Shown here: positions 6,889-15,323 of the stretch, piece by piece
How positions within the stretch are numbered: position 1 is the first letter of the stretch
Layout: each line of letters opens with the position of its first letter
From: Natrinema hispanicum
GTDB taxonomy: Archaea > Halobacteriota > Halobacteria > Halobacteriales > Natrialbaceae
DNA length: 37,592 bases
Assembly (NCBI RefSeq): GCF_900111485.1
Contig: NZ_FOIC01000026.1
Coordinates: 1-37,592 of the forward strand
Direction: 5' to 3'
Translations under genes and position numbers: made by a program
The notes under the pieces: model-generated
What the model saw: only the letters and a program-made list of their open reading frames with translations
Database searches by the model: none
Told to the model about the DNA's origin: nothing

Positions 6889-7386
6889 ATGGCTACGATC
6901 CAAACAGACGCGAGACAAATCTACGGCGAGACTAGCAACGAGAACACTGCTCAAGGCGAGGCCCAGAAGAGTGACTTCGGGGTTATCCAGCAGTGCGAAA
7001 AGCAACTTGGGGTGATCGAGCGCCAGATGCAGTCTCAAGAGCGGTCGATCAGCTGCAAGAACAAGATTACTACCCTGAGGCTCGACCCGTTGTGCGGCAC
7101 TAAGTCGAAGCCCAATTCTGTGATTCCAACAACGAGTACTATGAGTTTTAAGTATAGTTACACACAACAGGGAAGACAGCAAGCAAGGGCCAACGAAAAG
7201 CACACGCGCCGCTGGGGGACGTTAGAGCCGGAAGGTAGGATATCTGGCTCTTGCACGTTTCTCCACATAAGCCTACCGGACGATGAGCGGTGGCGCTGTG
7301 TATCGCGTCCGGACAAGAACGCAGTGTACGCACGAGAGAAGAGTGTATTCAGCCGTTTCGTCGATTCGCCCGAGGTGGGACAATGA
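6889..7386 (+). CDS. putative hypothetical protein, 165 aa
   Basis: Weak gene call. Gln/Glu-rich helical N-terminal half (VIQQCEKQLGVIERQMQSQE) and a basic C-terminal half; no domain recognised. In favour: it is open for 165 codons and its stop overlaps the next ATG as CAATGA (7,383-7,386), the same coupling style as the rest of the operon. Against: composition is less acidic than neighbours and a long frame also exists on the other strand. It could be a decayed gene or leader DNA of the Rep operon. Confidence 0.35.
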   Translation: MATIQTDARQIYGETSNENTAQGEAQKSDFGVIQQCEKQLGVIERQMQSQERSISCKNKITTLRLDPLCGTKSKPNSVIPTTSTMSFKYSYTQQGRQQARANEKHTRRWGTLEPEGRISGSCTFLHISLPDDERWRCVSRPDKNAVYAREKSVFSRFVDSPEVGQ

Positions 7387-7739
7387 GCGACGCGCCTGTC
7401 GTCGTTGGAGGATACAGCGACGTCCTCGGGTACGACGAACTCTCTTCGAAAGACGAGCTCGCGGTCGTCGACGCGCTGGCCGATACCCGCAGCAGTGAGA
7501 TCGTCGTCTGGGTTCCCGAGTGGCTCGGCGAGGAGAAGTCCATTGAAGCCGCCAGCAGCTCGGACCAGGTATTTGCCGGCGTAGTCGATCACGAGACGGA
7601 GAATGCCTGGTTGATCGTCCAGCCGGGCGGGGCCGAAGACTGGATCCCGAAGAGTCAGGGCGTCATCTTTGAGCGTGCACCTGATGCGACGCTTCCGACA
7701 CCACAGCGGCGTCTAGACAACCAAGGAGGTGCGGCCTGA
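7383..7739 (+). CDS. hypothetical protein, 118 aa, upstream of Rep-like gene
   Basis: The ATG at 7,383 is preceded by a GAGGTG ribosome-binding site and starts MSDAPVVVGGYSDVLGYDEL. Later segments ELAVVDALADTRSSEIVVWV and VVDHETENAWLIVQPG look like a compact alpha/beta domain. The C-terminus is Pro/Arg-rich. No known family. Its stop overlaps the Rep-like start (TGATG, 7,737-7,741), so the two are coupled. A role in replication control is possible from position only. Confidence 0.75.
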   Translation: MSDAPVVVGGYSDVLGYDELSSKDELAVVDALADTRSSEIVVWVPEWLGEEKSIEAASSSDQVFAGVVDHETENAWLIVQPGGAEDWIPKSQGVIFERAPDATLPTPQRRLDNQGGAA

Positions 7740-10700
7740 TGTTCGAGGTCGTCCTCTGCAGGCAGTGCACAAATCCGTGGATCGTCGACGAGCACGACCG
7801 CCGGACACAAGACTCGGTCTCCTGCCCGAACTGTCCAAATGAGGTCACGATGCCGAAGGTGGTCAACCGACAGGAAACAAAGGAACATGCCGCAGAAGCA
7901 CGGGCGCAGTACTTGGCCGAGGAGGCAGACTGCGAGGAAGTCTATACCGACTTCCGCGACGAGTGGGGGCCGTGGAGTGCCCAGCACGAGGCGGTCGAGG
8001 ACCGAACCGCGAAGGTTTCGGACGAAGCGCTTGCTGAGTTCGTCACCGCTGACGAAACGATCTCCCACTACTACGGCGATGCCGACAGCCGCGACGCCCA
8101 TCTGAGCCCTGATACTGAGGACTACCGACATCGGTATCAAGACCTCGCCGACGCGGTCGCCGAACAGACCCGTCTCGAGCACCGTGAGATGTTAACCGAA
8201 CAGGTACCCGATGAGCGAACCAGTTGGGACATCTTTCAGTCACGCGTCGACGAACTGCTCGACGGATTCGCCGAACGACCCGATCCGGACGACCTGCCGC
8301 GGGGCGAGATCACTCCGACCGACCAGACGCTTGCATCGGTCGTCGTCGACCTCGATAAGGATGCAACGGTGACCCATATCTGGGAGCAGTTGTTCGAGAG
8401 TACGCGTGTCCGCGAAGTCCTCGCCGAGTCAGTCCGAGGGGTCCTTGCGGGCCTCGACCCCGCCGAGTGTCACGAGGTTCTTGAGGACGAACACATCCCG
8501 TTCTGGGTCCGGTCACCGATCATCAACGCGGCCCGCGGCGACTCACGGGAAGCGTGGCGGGTTGCCACCGACATTATACCGAAGATGCACGAGCATCCAC
8601 TGGCTGCGACCGAGGACCTACTCGCAACGGCCACGCTGTTCGGAGCTGCCGACACTGGGCTATCGCTGGCTGCGATCGTCCACGAAGAGTGGCTCGACCG
8701 CAAGCGAAGTCAGCGCGAAGATATCTGCGCTCTGTTGGCGGTCCTAGCTGCGAACCTCGATGTCCGCGTCGCTTCAAGTGGGATTGTCCTGCAACAACTG
8801 GCCGATCGGCATCGACTCGACCTTCCCGGCGTTAGCGAGTGGGGGAGTCAACGCCGCACAGAGACTGGCATCGCAGATCTCGTGAACAACGGCGTGGCCG
8901 CGCTCGATCACGACGGTCGAGAAGTTGCAATCCTCCGGACACTCTACGAGGATGATGGCGATGCACTGTCCTACGGGCAACTCTACGCCGAATTCCAGTG
9001 TGATGAGTCTCGTATTCGGCAGTGCATCTCAGAACTCGTGAGCCTCGATCTCATAAATCGGTTCGGTCCGCAGACCAGCCGGATGGTTGAGCTTCTTGAG
9101 GCCGGTGAAGCCGTTCTCGAAACGTTCGACAAGGAAATCGCACGACAGCGCCGGATTGAGTCCTTCGTTAGCGGCGATAGACAAAGCCGTTCGAAGGGCC
9201 GTGTAAACACGCACACGAGATGGGTGGGGGAGGACGGCCCGGAGGAACCGCCGACCGAGGGCGCTGGTCCATGGAAGACCGCCTTCCTCGGCACCGCTGA
9301 CCACGCTGCGGCTGCAGGATCAGCCGCAAACGGCGGTGTGACTCTTGTTCCCAGCAAGATCGAAGCGGAGAATGACCGTGTTCGCCGAGTGAGCTACGAT
9401 TCCGATCGCGACGAAGTTGTCGTTGCTGTTCGAGGAGCCGATCCTACCACATACGTGGCCAGCAGTGCGATTGCGTTAACCTGGCCAACGTTCCTCGAGA
9501 AGGTCTTTGCAAACGATCGTCTCGAGGAGATCGACGATCCGCCGATCATCGTTCGTGAGGCTCGTTGTATCGGTGGGGCGACCGACGACGCCCTCGAGGA
9601 TCAGTCCGAATTCATCAAGAAGCTGGCTGACTGGGGGAAGGAGATCGGCGACATGACCCGCCAATTGAAACACGGCGAGTACGGTGAGTTCGACGGTCGC
9701 AATGCCTTCCGGTCGGAGATCCTCCGGAAGTCGCATGGTCTCTTCGGAACAATGGCCCATCTTCTCGATGCGGTCGGAGTCAACCTTGTTCGGGAGATCC
9801 GCGTCCCGCCAAAGGCTGACAAGGATCGGCAGCTGGGTCAACTCGCCCAGTCGATCGCCGTCTCTGCCGCGATCCAGTCGACGTACAAGGACTGCTTTGC
9901 CTGCTATCGGCAGCTGTTCGAGGGCCGCGAGGAAAAGCGAGAACGGGCCCTCGTCCCGTCCGTCGACGCCACGGATCCGTACGGCGACCTCATCGGCTCG
10001 ATCGTCATCCGAGGTCCGGACATCCACCGCCTCGAGCCGTACCTCCGATCTCGACTTGAGGAACCCGAAGAGGAACACGAGGACGCTCTCGAGATCGCCG
10101 TCGAAGTCCCAGTCGGAACGGTCGGTCGCGACGCCTTTGCCGAGACGGCGGCCCGGATCCTCGGCGAGAAGAACCTTCGGCCGACGTCGGACGCTGTCTC
10201 CCTGTTCCACGCTCTCGTCGAGAGTCCGCACGACGCCGCTGCGGGGATCCACAATCAACTCCGAACCGAAGACGAGCGCCGTGAGGTCCGACCAGACGAG
10301 GTTCGACGAGCGCTCGCCGGTGTCGATGCCGTAGCGCTGTGTCCCGATCTTCCCCGGTCAGTCGGTCCAATCCTCAAAACACTGTTCAAGGCTCGAGAAC
10401 CGCTCTCGAAAGCAGAGCTCTCCGATCGCTCCGGCAAGAGTGAGAAGACGATCGGCCGTCACGAGGACAAACTCGAGGCGCTTGGTCTGCTCGAGATCAC
10501 CGACGGCTACCGTGTCGAACTTTCGTTCCCGGAACAGGCCGAGCGTCGTGCCCCGGTCGTCCCCGAGACCGTCGTGACGGGATCGCTCCTGGACGTCGTC
10601 GACGCGCTGCTCGAGTCGACGCTGTCGCCGGCCCAGTACGCCGATCCCGATGACCCGCTCGGCGGGCTGCTGTGGGATCCGCCGAACCCTGGCGGTATCC

Positions 10701-10861
10701 TCGAGGACGACGATCTCGGCCAGTGGGGCGAGCTCGCCGTCCGATTGCTCGATATCGAACTGAGTGACCAGGGGCCATCGACTGTCTCGATGGGGCCTGG
10801 CCCGGCGGTGATCCAGGAACCACTACCGACGGCTGGCGACCCAACGGAGGTGTCCGGTTGA
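7739..10861 (+). CDS. large plasmid protein with N-terminal zinc ribbon; candidate RepH-like replication protein, 1,040 aa
   Basis: The N-terminus MFEVVLCRQCTNPWIV plus CPNC at residues 29-32 forms a zinc ribbon like haloarchaeal DUF5817. Then comes a long acidic, mainly helical body. One winged-helix-like segment lies near residues 400-445 (ILRTLYEDDGDALSYGQL then CISELVSLDLINRF). Another lies near 880-925 (ILKTLFKAREPLSKAELSDR then IGRHEDKLEALGLLEI). No Walker, primase or HUH motif was seen. The size (about 113-115 kDa), acidity and large-plasmid context fit RepH of pNRC100/pHH1-type plasmids, but I cannot confirm homology by eye. It is central gene of a coupled operon with a ParB-fold gene. 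Confidence 0.85.
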   Translation: MFEVVLCRQCTNPWIVDEHDRRTQDSVSCPNCPNEVTMPKVVNRQETKEHAAEARAQYLAEEADCEEVYTDFRDEWGPWSAQHEAVEDRTAKVSDEALAEFVTADETISHYYGDADSRDAHLSPDTEDYRHRYQDLADAVAEQTRLEHREMLTEQVPDERTSWDIFQSRVDELLDGFAERPDPDDLPRGEITPTDQTLASVVVDLDKDATVTHIWEQLFESTRVREVLAESVRGVLAGLDPAECHEVLEDEHIPFWVRSPIINAARGDSREAWRVATDIIPKMHEHPLAATEDLLATATLFGAADTGLSLAAIVHEEWLDRKRSQREDICALLAVLAANLDVRVASSGIVLQQLADRHRLDLPGVSEWGSQRRTETGIADLVNNGVAALDHDGREVAILRTLYEDDGDALSYGQLYAEFQCDESRIRQCISELVSLDLINRFGPQTSRMVELLEAGEAVLETFDKEIARQRRIESFVSGDRQSRSKGRVNTHTRWVGEDGPEEPPTEGAGPWKTAFLGTADHAAAAGSAANGGVTLVPSKIEAENDRVRRVSYDSDRDEVVVAVRGADPTTYVASSAIALTWPTFLEKVFANDRLEEIDDPPIIVREARCIGGATDDALEDQSEFIKKLADWGKEIGDMTRQLKHGEYGEFDGRNAFRSEILRKSHGLFGTMAHLLDAVGVNLVREIRVPPKADKDRQLGQLAQSIAVSAAIQSTYKDCFACYRQLFEGREEKRERALVPSVDATDPYGDLIGSIVIRGPDIHRLEPYLRSRLEEPEEEHEDALEIAVEVPVGTVGRDAFAETAARILGEKNLRPTSDAVSLFHALVESPHDAAAGIHNQLRTEDERREVRPDEVRRALAGVDAVALCPDLPRSVGPILKTLFKAREPLSKAELSDRSGKSEKTIGRHEDKLEALGLLEITDGYRVELSFPEQAERRAPVVPETVVTGSLLDVVDALLESTLSPAQYADPDDPLGGLLWDPPNPGGILEDDDLGQWGELAVRLLDIELSDQGPSTVSMGPGPAVIQEPLPTAGDPTEVSG

Positions 10862-11178
10862 TGCTGAGTGACGACGAAAAGACACCGGTCGGCACCGGCA
10901 CCGTCCACAAGAACAAGGGCTCGAAGGGAACCTATCTCAACGCGAATGCGACCCGAGCACTGGGTCTGGAAGACGGCGCGAAGGTGGATGTCTTTGACGA
11001 GGGCGACCATCTCCGTGTCGTCCCGCGAGAAGATTCCCAGGTCCGGACCGTTCGGTGTGTTCACTGTTCGACGATCGTCCGGACCGACGAGATCTCCAAC
11101 CACCACTTCGAACACCACCCCGAGCAGCGCTATGATCCAGTTTGGTACCAGCAGGATTCGGATGGTGAGGCCCAATGA
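10861..11178 (+). CDS. AbrB-like and zinc-finger protein, 105 aa
   Basis: Residues about 10-55 (GTGTVHKNKGSKGTYLNANA, then ALGLEDGAKVDVFDEGDHL) have the swapped-hairpin AbrB/MazE pattern: small strand, L-x-L-x-x-G-x-x-V, then strand RVVPRE. A CVHC pair with the His-rich segment NHHFEHH follows (about 62-82), giving a probable C2H2-like zinc finger. Two DNA-binding elements suggest a regulator of replication or of this operon. The ATG overlaps the Rep stop (TTGATG); TTG at 10,858 is an alternative. The stop overlaps the next ATG (ATGA). Confidence 0.82.
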   Translation: MLSDDEKTPVGTGTVHKNKGSKGTYLNANATRALGLEDGAKVDVFDEGDHLRVVPREDSQVRTVRCVHCSTIVRTDEISNHHFEHHPEQRYDPVWYQQDSDGEAQ

Positions 11179-11570
11179 GCGCCTTCGAGGATACCCACGA
11201 ACTTTGGCAGAACGCCCTCGAGCACGACGACGTCCACACGGTCGCAGGTCCGACCTCGATCGAGACGCTCTTGGAAGCACGCGACCACTTCGAGCAGCTG
11301 GGCAACGAGCGTCGCGATGGTTGCCTCGTCATCTCACTCGAGATGGCTCGCAAGATTCCACGGGGCTGGGTCGAGATCGACCATGATACACTGCCCGATG
11401 GCCACGAGGAGTTCCGCCCACTCGAGGACATGACCACAATCACGACCCGCGGTGGCAGCCCCGAAACGTTCATTTGTCGACCGGATGCCGTCTCCCTGGA
11501 CATAACATTTCTCGAGCCCAACGACGTCGTTGCGATCGACTTCGAGCGAGGTGAGTTCGATGCAGAGTGA
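11175..11570 (+). CDS. hypothetical protein, 131 aa, in Rep operon
   Basis: Soluble, acidic protein. Helical N-terminus (MSAFEDTHELWQNALEHDD) and HFEQLGNERRDGCLVISLEM, then a beta-rich second half (ITTRGGSPETFICRPD; DVVAIDFERGEF). No family recognised. Coupled at both ends: ATGA with the AbrB-like gene, and its stop lies inside the first codons of the ParB-fold gene. Position suggests a role with Rep or ParB, which is inference only. Confidence 0.78.
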   Translation: MSAFEDTHELWQNALEHDDVHTVAGPTSIETLLEARDHFEQLGNERRDGCLVISLEMARKIPRGWVEIDHDTLPDGHEEFRPLEDMTTITTRGGSPETFICRPDAVSLDITFLEPNDVVAIDFERGEFDAE

Positions 11571-12306
11571 TACGAACATCACCGTCGGCATGATCGTCGA
11601 GGACTGGGACAAAACCTCATCATGCGGCGTCGTCGTCAACTATCCGCCGATCCCAGCCGAGGACTGGTATGTTCAGGGCCGCGGCCTCCTTTCGGAGGAC
11701 AACCCTGATTACCCAGCGGACGACCGAACGGCGATTGTCATCTTTGAGGACGACCTCGAGGAGCACTATCCCGAATACTCGGGCTACGAGGGCATCCCAA
11801 TGGCACAACTCAACGCCGACGATGCGCCCTACTATGCGTTCCCTGAGTCACGCCTTCGACGAGTCGGCGAACTTAAGCAACCCGAGCTCGCCCTGGAAGC
11901 GATCGATCCGTCGCCGTACCACGCGCGAAACTTCGATGCCGAGGCGAACCGCGACTATATCGACGCGATCGCCGAGCGTGGCCGCCCGAAACCACTCCCA
12001 GTCGTCCGCCCGCTAGCTGACGGCGAGTACGAGATCCTCAACGGTCACAAGCGCATCTGGGCGTCGCATGTCGTCGGCCTCGAGGAGATCCCGGTCGCGG
12101 TCCTCCCGCTGGACAATGTCCGCGCGGCCCAGTACTGGGCCCAACGTCATCTCCCGGGATACAACCAACGTGAACGTGCGGTCGCACTCAATCGTCTACA
12201 CGATCAACTGAATTCGATGACAGTCGGTGAGATCCGCCGAGAGCACTGCTCAAGCGACGACAGTCCGCAACCAATCGCAGCCAAAACGGACGGAGGACAG
12301 CAATGA
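11560..12306 (+). CDS. ParB/sulfiredoxin-fold nuclease-domain protein, 248 aa
   Basis: An N-terminal domain of about 105 residues, strand-rich and acidic, is followed by a ParB-like domain at about 110-185: LEAIDPSPYHARNFDAEANR, then DAIAERGRPKPLPVVRP, then YEILNGHKRIWASHVVGLEE. NGHKRIWAS corresponds to the G-H-R-R/E-R-R box of ParB-N proteins, and the following segment is helical. The start was chosen at ATG 11,560 (MQSDTN), which has GAGGTGAG upstream; the ATG at 11,530 would overlap the previous gene by 41 bases. It could be a partition protein or a ParB-fold nuclease/CTPase. ParA is encoded far away at 25.2 kb. Confidence 0.85.
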   Translation: MQSDTNITVGMIVEDWDKTSSCGVVVNYPPIPAEDWYVQGRGLLSEDNPDYPADDRTAIVIFEDDLEEHYPEYSGYEGIPMAQLNADDAPYYAFPESRLRRVGELKQPELALEAIDPSPYHARNFDAEANRDYIDAIAERGRPKPLPVVRPLADGEYEILNGHKRIWASHVVGLEEIPVAVLPLDNVRAAQYWAQRHLPGYNQRERAVALNRLHDQLNSMTVGEIRREHCSSDDSPQPIAAKTDGGQQ

Positions 12307-12853
12307 GAAAAACAGGTTTGGCTGGCTCATTGGTGCGTAAACTGGCTAAAAATGCCTAAGGGTCTGTTTGACTATTGGCTCAAACAGCGGTTGTGAAACA
12401 GGTGTCGGTCATCGATACGCTTGCTGTGAGTGAAACAGAAGCTAAAGAACTGAAAGATGCTCTAAAATAGTGTGTTCGAGTGCTTTCGTCTTTCTTCCAT
12501 ACAGCTATCGCTGCTGCCTCAACCATCTGAAATGTGATATTTTGGGATATGATTTCTTCTTTCCGGGATTGGTTGACTATTTAAATTATAAAACCCGTTG
12601 TAACACAGTGCGACGCTCGGAGGAGAGTTCATTGTTCTCTAGAAGCACTCGGGTATGTGAGACATCCGATGAGCTCTTGATCGCACTGGCGGTGGCCACC
12701 AATGACAGAAGGCGCGCTATGACAATCCTGCCTGCAGCGAACACGCCGTGACACCCCGCTCGTGGGGAGGTTTCTGAGGTTCTGTGTTGTCCACGTGGGC
12801 ACGATGGGCGATGCCGAGAAATATTTTCACCACCGGTGTTGCTCGTTGACCGG
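12307..12853. other. non-coding region with a short frame remnant and AATGACAGA motif
   Basis: Nothing here reads as a complete gene. From a GTG at 12,395 to TAG at 12,469 a 24-residue frame (VKQVSVIDTLAVSETEAKEL) looks like the tail of a lost gene. The segment 12,480-12,620 is AT-rich. AATGACAGA occurs at 12,701-12,709 and again at 13,008-13,016, 13,037-13,045 and, as CATGACAGA, at 13,066-13,074. The longer frames at 12,470-12,751 and 12,762-13,070 have odd composition and run through these repeats, so I do not call them genes. Confidence 0.45.
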
Positions 12854-13438
12854 TTCTAGAAACAACACACCTCATGGAGGAACTCGGAATCACCTTTCCA
12901 CGAAACAATCAATCCCATGGACTTCCCTCTCGAGGACGATCGCGGTACCAGCCGACCGAACATTTCTCGGAACCGCCTATTGCGCGCGTGATGGCGGTGC
13001 ATCCACTAATGACAGACCTGCCGCTAACGATCCATCAATGACAGACCCCTCTCTGACGACCATGCCATGACAGATTCGTCCGGGCCGGAGATCTAGAACC
13101 AACACACCTCATGGAGGACATGCCGAGGTCCCTAGAATCAACTCACCCCATGGCAGAAACGGAGATCTAGAAACAAACACAACCTCATGGGAACAGCGGG
13201 TGCTCGCCGATCGACCGGATCGTCTTGGGGAAACAATCAACCCCATGGCCGCTTGGTTCGACGTCCTCGAGGGCCGCTTGTTCTAGGAACCCTATGGACC
13301 CCTGTTTCTCTAGGGCACCCCATGGGCCGGTGGCGCTCTCTAGAAACAGACTCACCTCATGGAGGACGGGTCGAGGTTTTTAGAAACAAACACACCCCAT
13401 GGCAGAAACAGGTGGGATCTAGAACCAACTCAACCTAG
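12854..13438 (+). repeat. cluster of eleven TCTAGAAACAA...CCCATGG repeats; candidate origin iterons
   Basis: Same-strand units start at about 12,854, 12,896, 13,092, 13,131, 13,166, 13,224, 13,281, 13,307, 13,339, 13,377 and 13,418. The consensus is TTCTAGAAACAACACACC followed by YCATGG, about 26 bp; 13,281 and 13,307 are shortened. Spacing is irregular (26-196 bp), so this is not CRISPR. The TTC-TAG-GAAAC-like dyad, a C-rich run and a unit reading TTCCACGAAACAATC recall Orc1/Cdc6-binding ORB elements, which have a dyad plus a G/C-run. No Orc1/Cdc6 gene is on this element, so host initiators would be needed. A further copy lies at 19,633-19,659. Confidence 0.65.
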
Positions 13439-13576
13439 ACCAGGAGTCATCGCCCGTGGTACTGAGGACATGCCCTTGGCCGGCCAGGGTCTTTCGACAA
13501 TTTCGTTCGCTATCTCTACCGCCTTGCTTCCGTCGAAATGGGGACTTCTATGTGAGTGTTGAGCCGCCCGTCGCTA

Positions 13577-14962
13577 TCACTCGAGAGACTGCTCGGGCAT
13601 TTCCAAGCCGATCTCATCGGCAGCCTTCGCTACGCGATCGGCGATGCTGGTGGGGCGGTCACCGAGCCCGACCATGAACAGGTGGCTGTTAAGCTCGGCA
13701 AATCGACTGTCACCCCCTCGCTCACGTGCGTCGAGTTCGTCGGCGACGAATTCACCGTAGGCCGTCAGCTCCCACCCGTCAGGGTTTTGCTCGAGAATGG
13801 GCCTCCACGACCGTTCTGCCAGTTCTTTCTGACCTGCTAGGCTGTTACAGAGTGCAGTGACCACACTCTTGTGTGAGTCAGTTGCGACCTTCTGGGCGAT
13901 CGTCGACGATCGGAGTGGGCTGTCGGCGTTGTAGATGGCTTTCACGACCGTGGCGGCACTGATACCTTTCCACCCAGCATCTTCTAGTTCCACCACATCT
14001 TCATAGACTCTCTCGGCTATTTCAGCTTTCGTCGCAAGGTTATACTCCTTGACAATCGCAAGGAGATCTTCTCGAGTTACGAGTTCGTCGGGATCGATCT
14101 CAGGCAGGGGGCCATACTGGCGAGCGAAAAGTGCCTGCTGCCCGGCAGTTCCCAGTCGGTTCGAGAGAAGATCCTCGGATGGGGGGTCCTCGGTTAGCCG
14201 GTCGACCAGAAGGGTGTAGACCCCTCGGGGGTCGATCCCCCGTGCGAATTCTTCCGGTGGTGTGAGGTTGTCCTCGACTTCGATTCCGTCGGCGTCGTTC
14301 AGGACTTCGCGGATGTGCTCTTGGATCTCCCGTTCGGCTTCTCGCGACGCTTCGCGCTGTTCTCGAATCCCCTCGTGGAAAGAGATCGCCTCCTCATCGT
14401 ATTTGAGTTCGGTTTCGAGGCGTTCCTTCAGGTATTCGATAATTCCCTCGATGGCCTCGTGCCGGGGCTCACCCAGTTGAGCGCCATCACTAGGATCAAG
14501 AAACAGGCCATGGAGGAATCCCCATGCCATATCTTCTCTGGTCTGTTCGTGTTCGTCGATCCCATCCGGAAAGAGCATGAGCATAAAGAGCAGTTGCCCG
14601 AACTTCCGAGCGAGTTTCTGTGGGGCCGATGTCGGGCGTGACCCGCCCACGTCCGCGTGAAGATGGCTCTCTGCAATGACCTCGGCCCACTCGTCGTCCT
14701 CGTCGAACCCCATTAGATTGGTCCAAGCGTCGGCGTAGTGCTCTTCGTCGAGATAGCCGTTCTCATGGAGCAGTTCGACGTCAGAGAATAGTCGGTCGAA
14801 GCGCTCTCCAAGCTGATCGATCTTCTTTTGCACGTCTTGTTCGAGCTTTGCCTCTCGGTAATTTCCTGTCTCTCCAACTGAAACGTACTCCCGCTGCAGT
14901 CCACTCAGCGGGAAAGACGGCGGTCGGCTATACCGGTCTGGGGATGAATTGTCATCTGCCAT
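13577..14962 (-). CDS. hypothetical protein with C-terminal winged-helix-like region, 461 aa
   Basis: Large acidic soluble protein, not assigned to a family. Residues about 30-175 are helical (KKIDQLGERFDRLFSDVELL; KFGQLLFMLMLFPDGID). About 180-230 is a charged coiled-coil-like segment rich in Glu/Arg (REQREASREAEREIQEHIRE). Residues about 310-415 look like two winged-helix units (LLAIVKEYNLATKAEIAERV; LRSSTIAQKVATDSHKSVV). The gene ends next to the repeat cluster 12.8-13.4 kb, so a DNA-binding or replication role is attractive but unproven. It diverges from the tail-like operon at 15,017. Confidence 0.82.
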   Translation of the reverse strand: MADDNSSPDRYSRPPSFPLSGLQREYVSVGETGNYREAKLEQDVQKKIDQLGERFDRLFSDVELLHENGYLDEEHYADAWTNLMGFDEDDEWAEVIAESHLHADVGGSRPTSAPQKLARKFGQLLFMLMLFPDGIDEHEQTREDMAWGFLHGLFLDPSDGAQLGEPRHEAIEGIIEYLKERLETELKYDEEAISFHEGIREQREASREAEREIQEHIREVLNDADGIEVEDNLTPPEEFARGIDPRGVYTLLVDRLTEDPPSEDLLSNRLGTAGQQALFARQYGPLPEIDPDELVTREDLLAIVKEYNLATKAEIAERVYEDVVELEDAGWKGISAATVVKAIYNADSPLRSSTIAQKVATDSHKSVVTALCNSLAGQKELAERSWRPILEQNPDGWELTAYGEFVADELDARERGGDSRFAELNSHLFMVGLGDRPTSIADRVAKAADEIGLEMPEQSLE

Positions 14963-14989
14963 TGCAGGTGAAACTCTACGTTTTCAGGT

Positions 14990-15016
14990 GTATAAATATG
15001 CCTGCAAATGTACCCT
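14990..15016 (+). promoter_or_regulatory. TATA box of the tail-like operon
   Basis: TATAAATAT lies at about 14,991-14,998. An archaeal transcription start is expected 25-27 nt downstream, at about 15,017-15,023, exactly where in-frame ATG codons occur (15,017 and 15,023). This implies a leaderless transcript for the operon that runs to 17,325. The region also contains the 5' end of the divergent gene at 14,962. Confidence 0.6.
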
Positions 15017-15166
15017 ATGAACATGGGCGAAGCACTCGGTTTCCAAGACGACCTCCGACAATCATCGAGAGGGTGCTCAAACGCACTTGATTCGATCGTC
15101 TCACCGAATGCTTCGTCAAGTGACTGGTCTAGGTCTACGAACATCGCACGATCACAGAGAAACTGA
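15017..15166 (+). CDS. small protein, first gene of the tail-like operon, 47-49 aa
   Basis: In-frame ATGs at 15,008, 15,017 and 15,023; the last two fit the predicted leaderless start. The product (MGEALGFQDDLRQSSRGCSN, then ALDSIVSPNASSSDW) is short and polar with no recognised fold. The stop at 15,164-15,166 is two bases before the next ATG, which supports coupling. A minus-strand frame also covers this DNA, but the promoter and spacing favour the plus strand. Moderate confidence. Confidence 0.45.
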   Translation: MNMGEALGFQDDLRQSSRGCSNALDSIVSPNASSSDWSRSTNIARSQRN

Positions 15167-15168
15167 AC

Positions 15169-15318
15169 ATGTCCAAATCCAACGATACACAACCTGATGG
15201 CGGCGAAGACGAGGAAGAGTACATCACCAAAAGAGAAGCAGAGCAACTTGTTGATGAGAAGACCCGTGACATCAAGCGGAAGCTTGACAGCATCGAACGC
15301 GCCCTGCGAGAGAAGTAG
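15169..15318 (+). CDS. small charged coiled-coil protein, 49 aa
   Basis: Protein of 49 residues: acidic N-terminus (MSKSNDTQPDGGEDEEEY), then a continuous charged helix (ITKREAEQLVDEKTRDIKRK, LDSIERALREK) with heptad-like hydrophobic positions. Five bases separate it from the tail-chaperone-like gene. The C-terminal helix resembles that of the tape-measure-like protein downstream (LDRLERAFK), suggesting a small coiled-coil partner. No known family. Confidence 0.65.
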   Translation: MSKSNDTQPDGGEDEEEYITKREAEQLVDEKTRDIKRKLDSIERALREK

Positions 15319-15323
15319 ATACT

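Noticed and set aside
9476-10258. Minus-strand frame of 260 aa opposite the Rep-like gene
   Set aside because: Antisense shadow; the plus strand has the coupled operon and a zinc-ribbon start.
12854-13438. CRISPR-like array
   Set aside because: Units are spaced 26-196 bp apart with variable unit sequence and short or absent spacers; this fits iterons, not CRISPR.
12470-13562. Several plus-strand frames (12,470-12,751; 12,762-13,070; 13,187-13,438; 13,359-13,562)
   Set aside because: They run through the non-coding repeat cluster, have repeat-driven composition (THPM, TPHG recurring in different frames) and lack start context.
14905-15246. Minus-strand frame of 113 aa over the start of the tail-like operon
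   Set aside because: It overlaps the 461-aa gene start and both small plus-strand genes; the TATA box and tight spacing support the plus strand.
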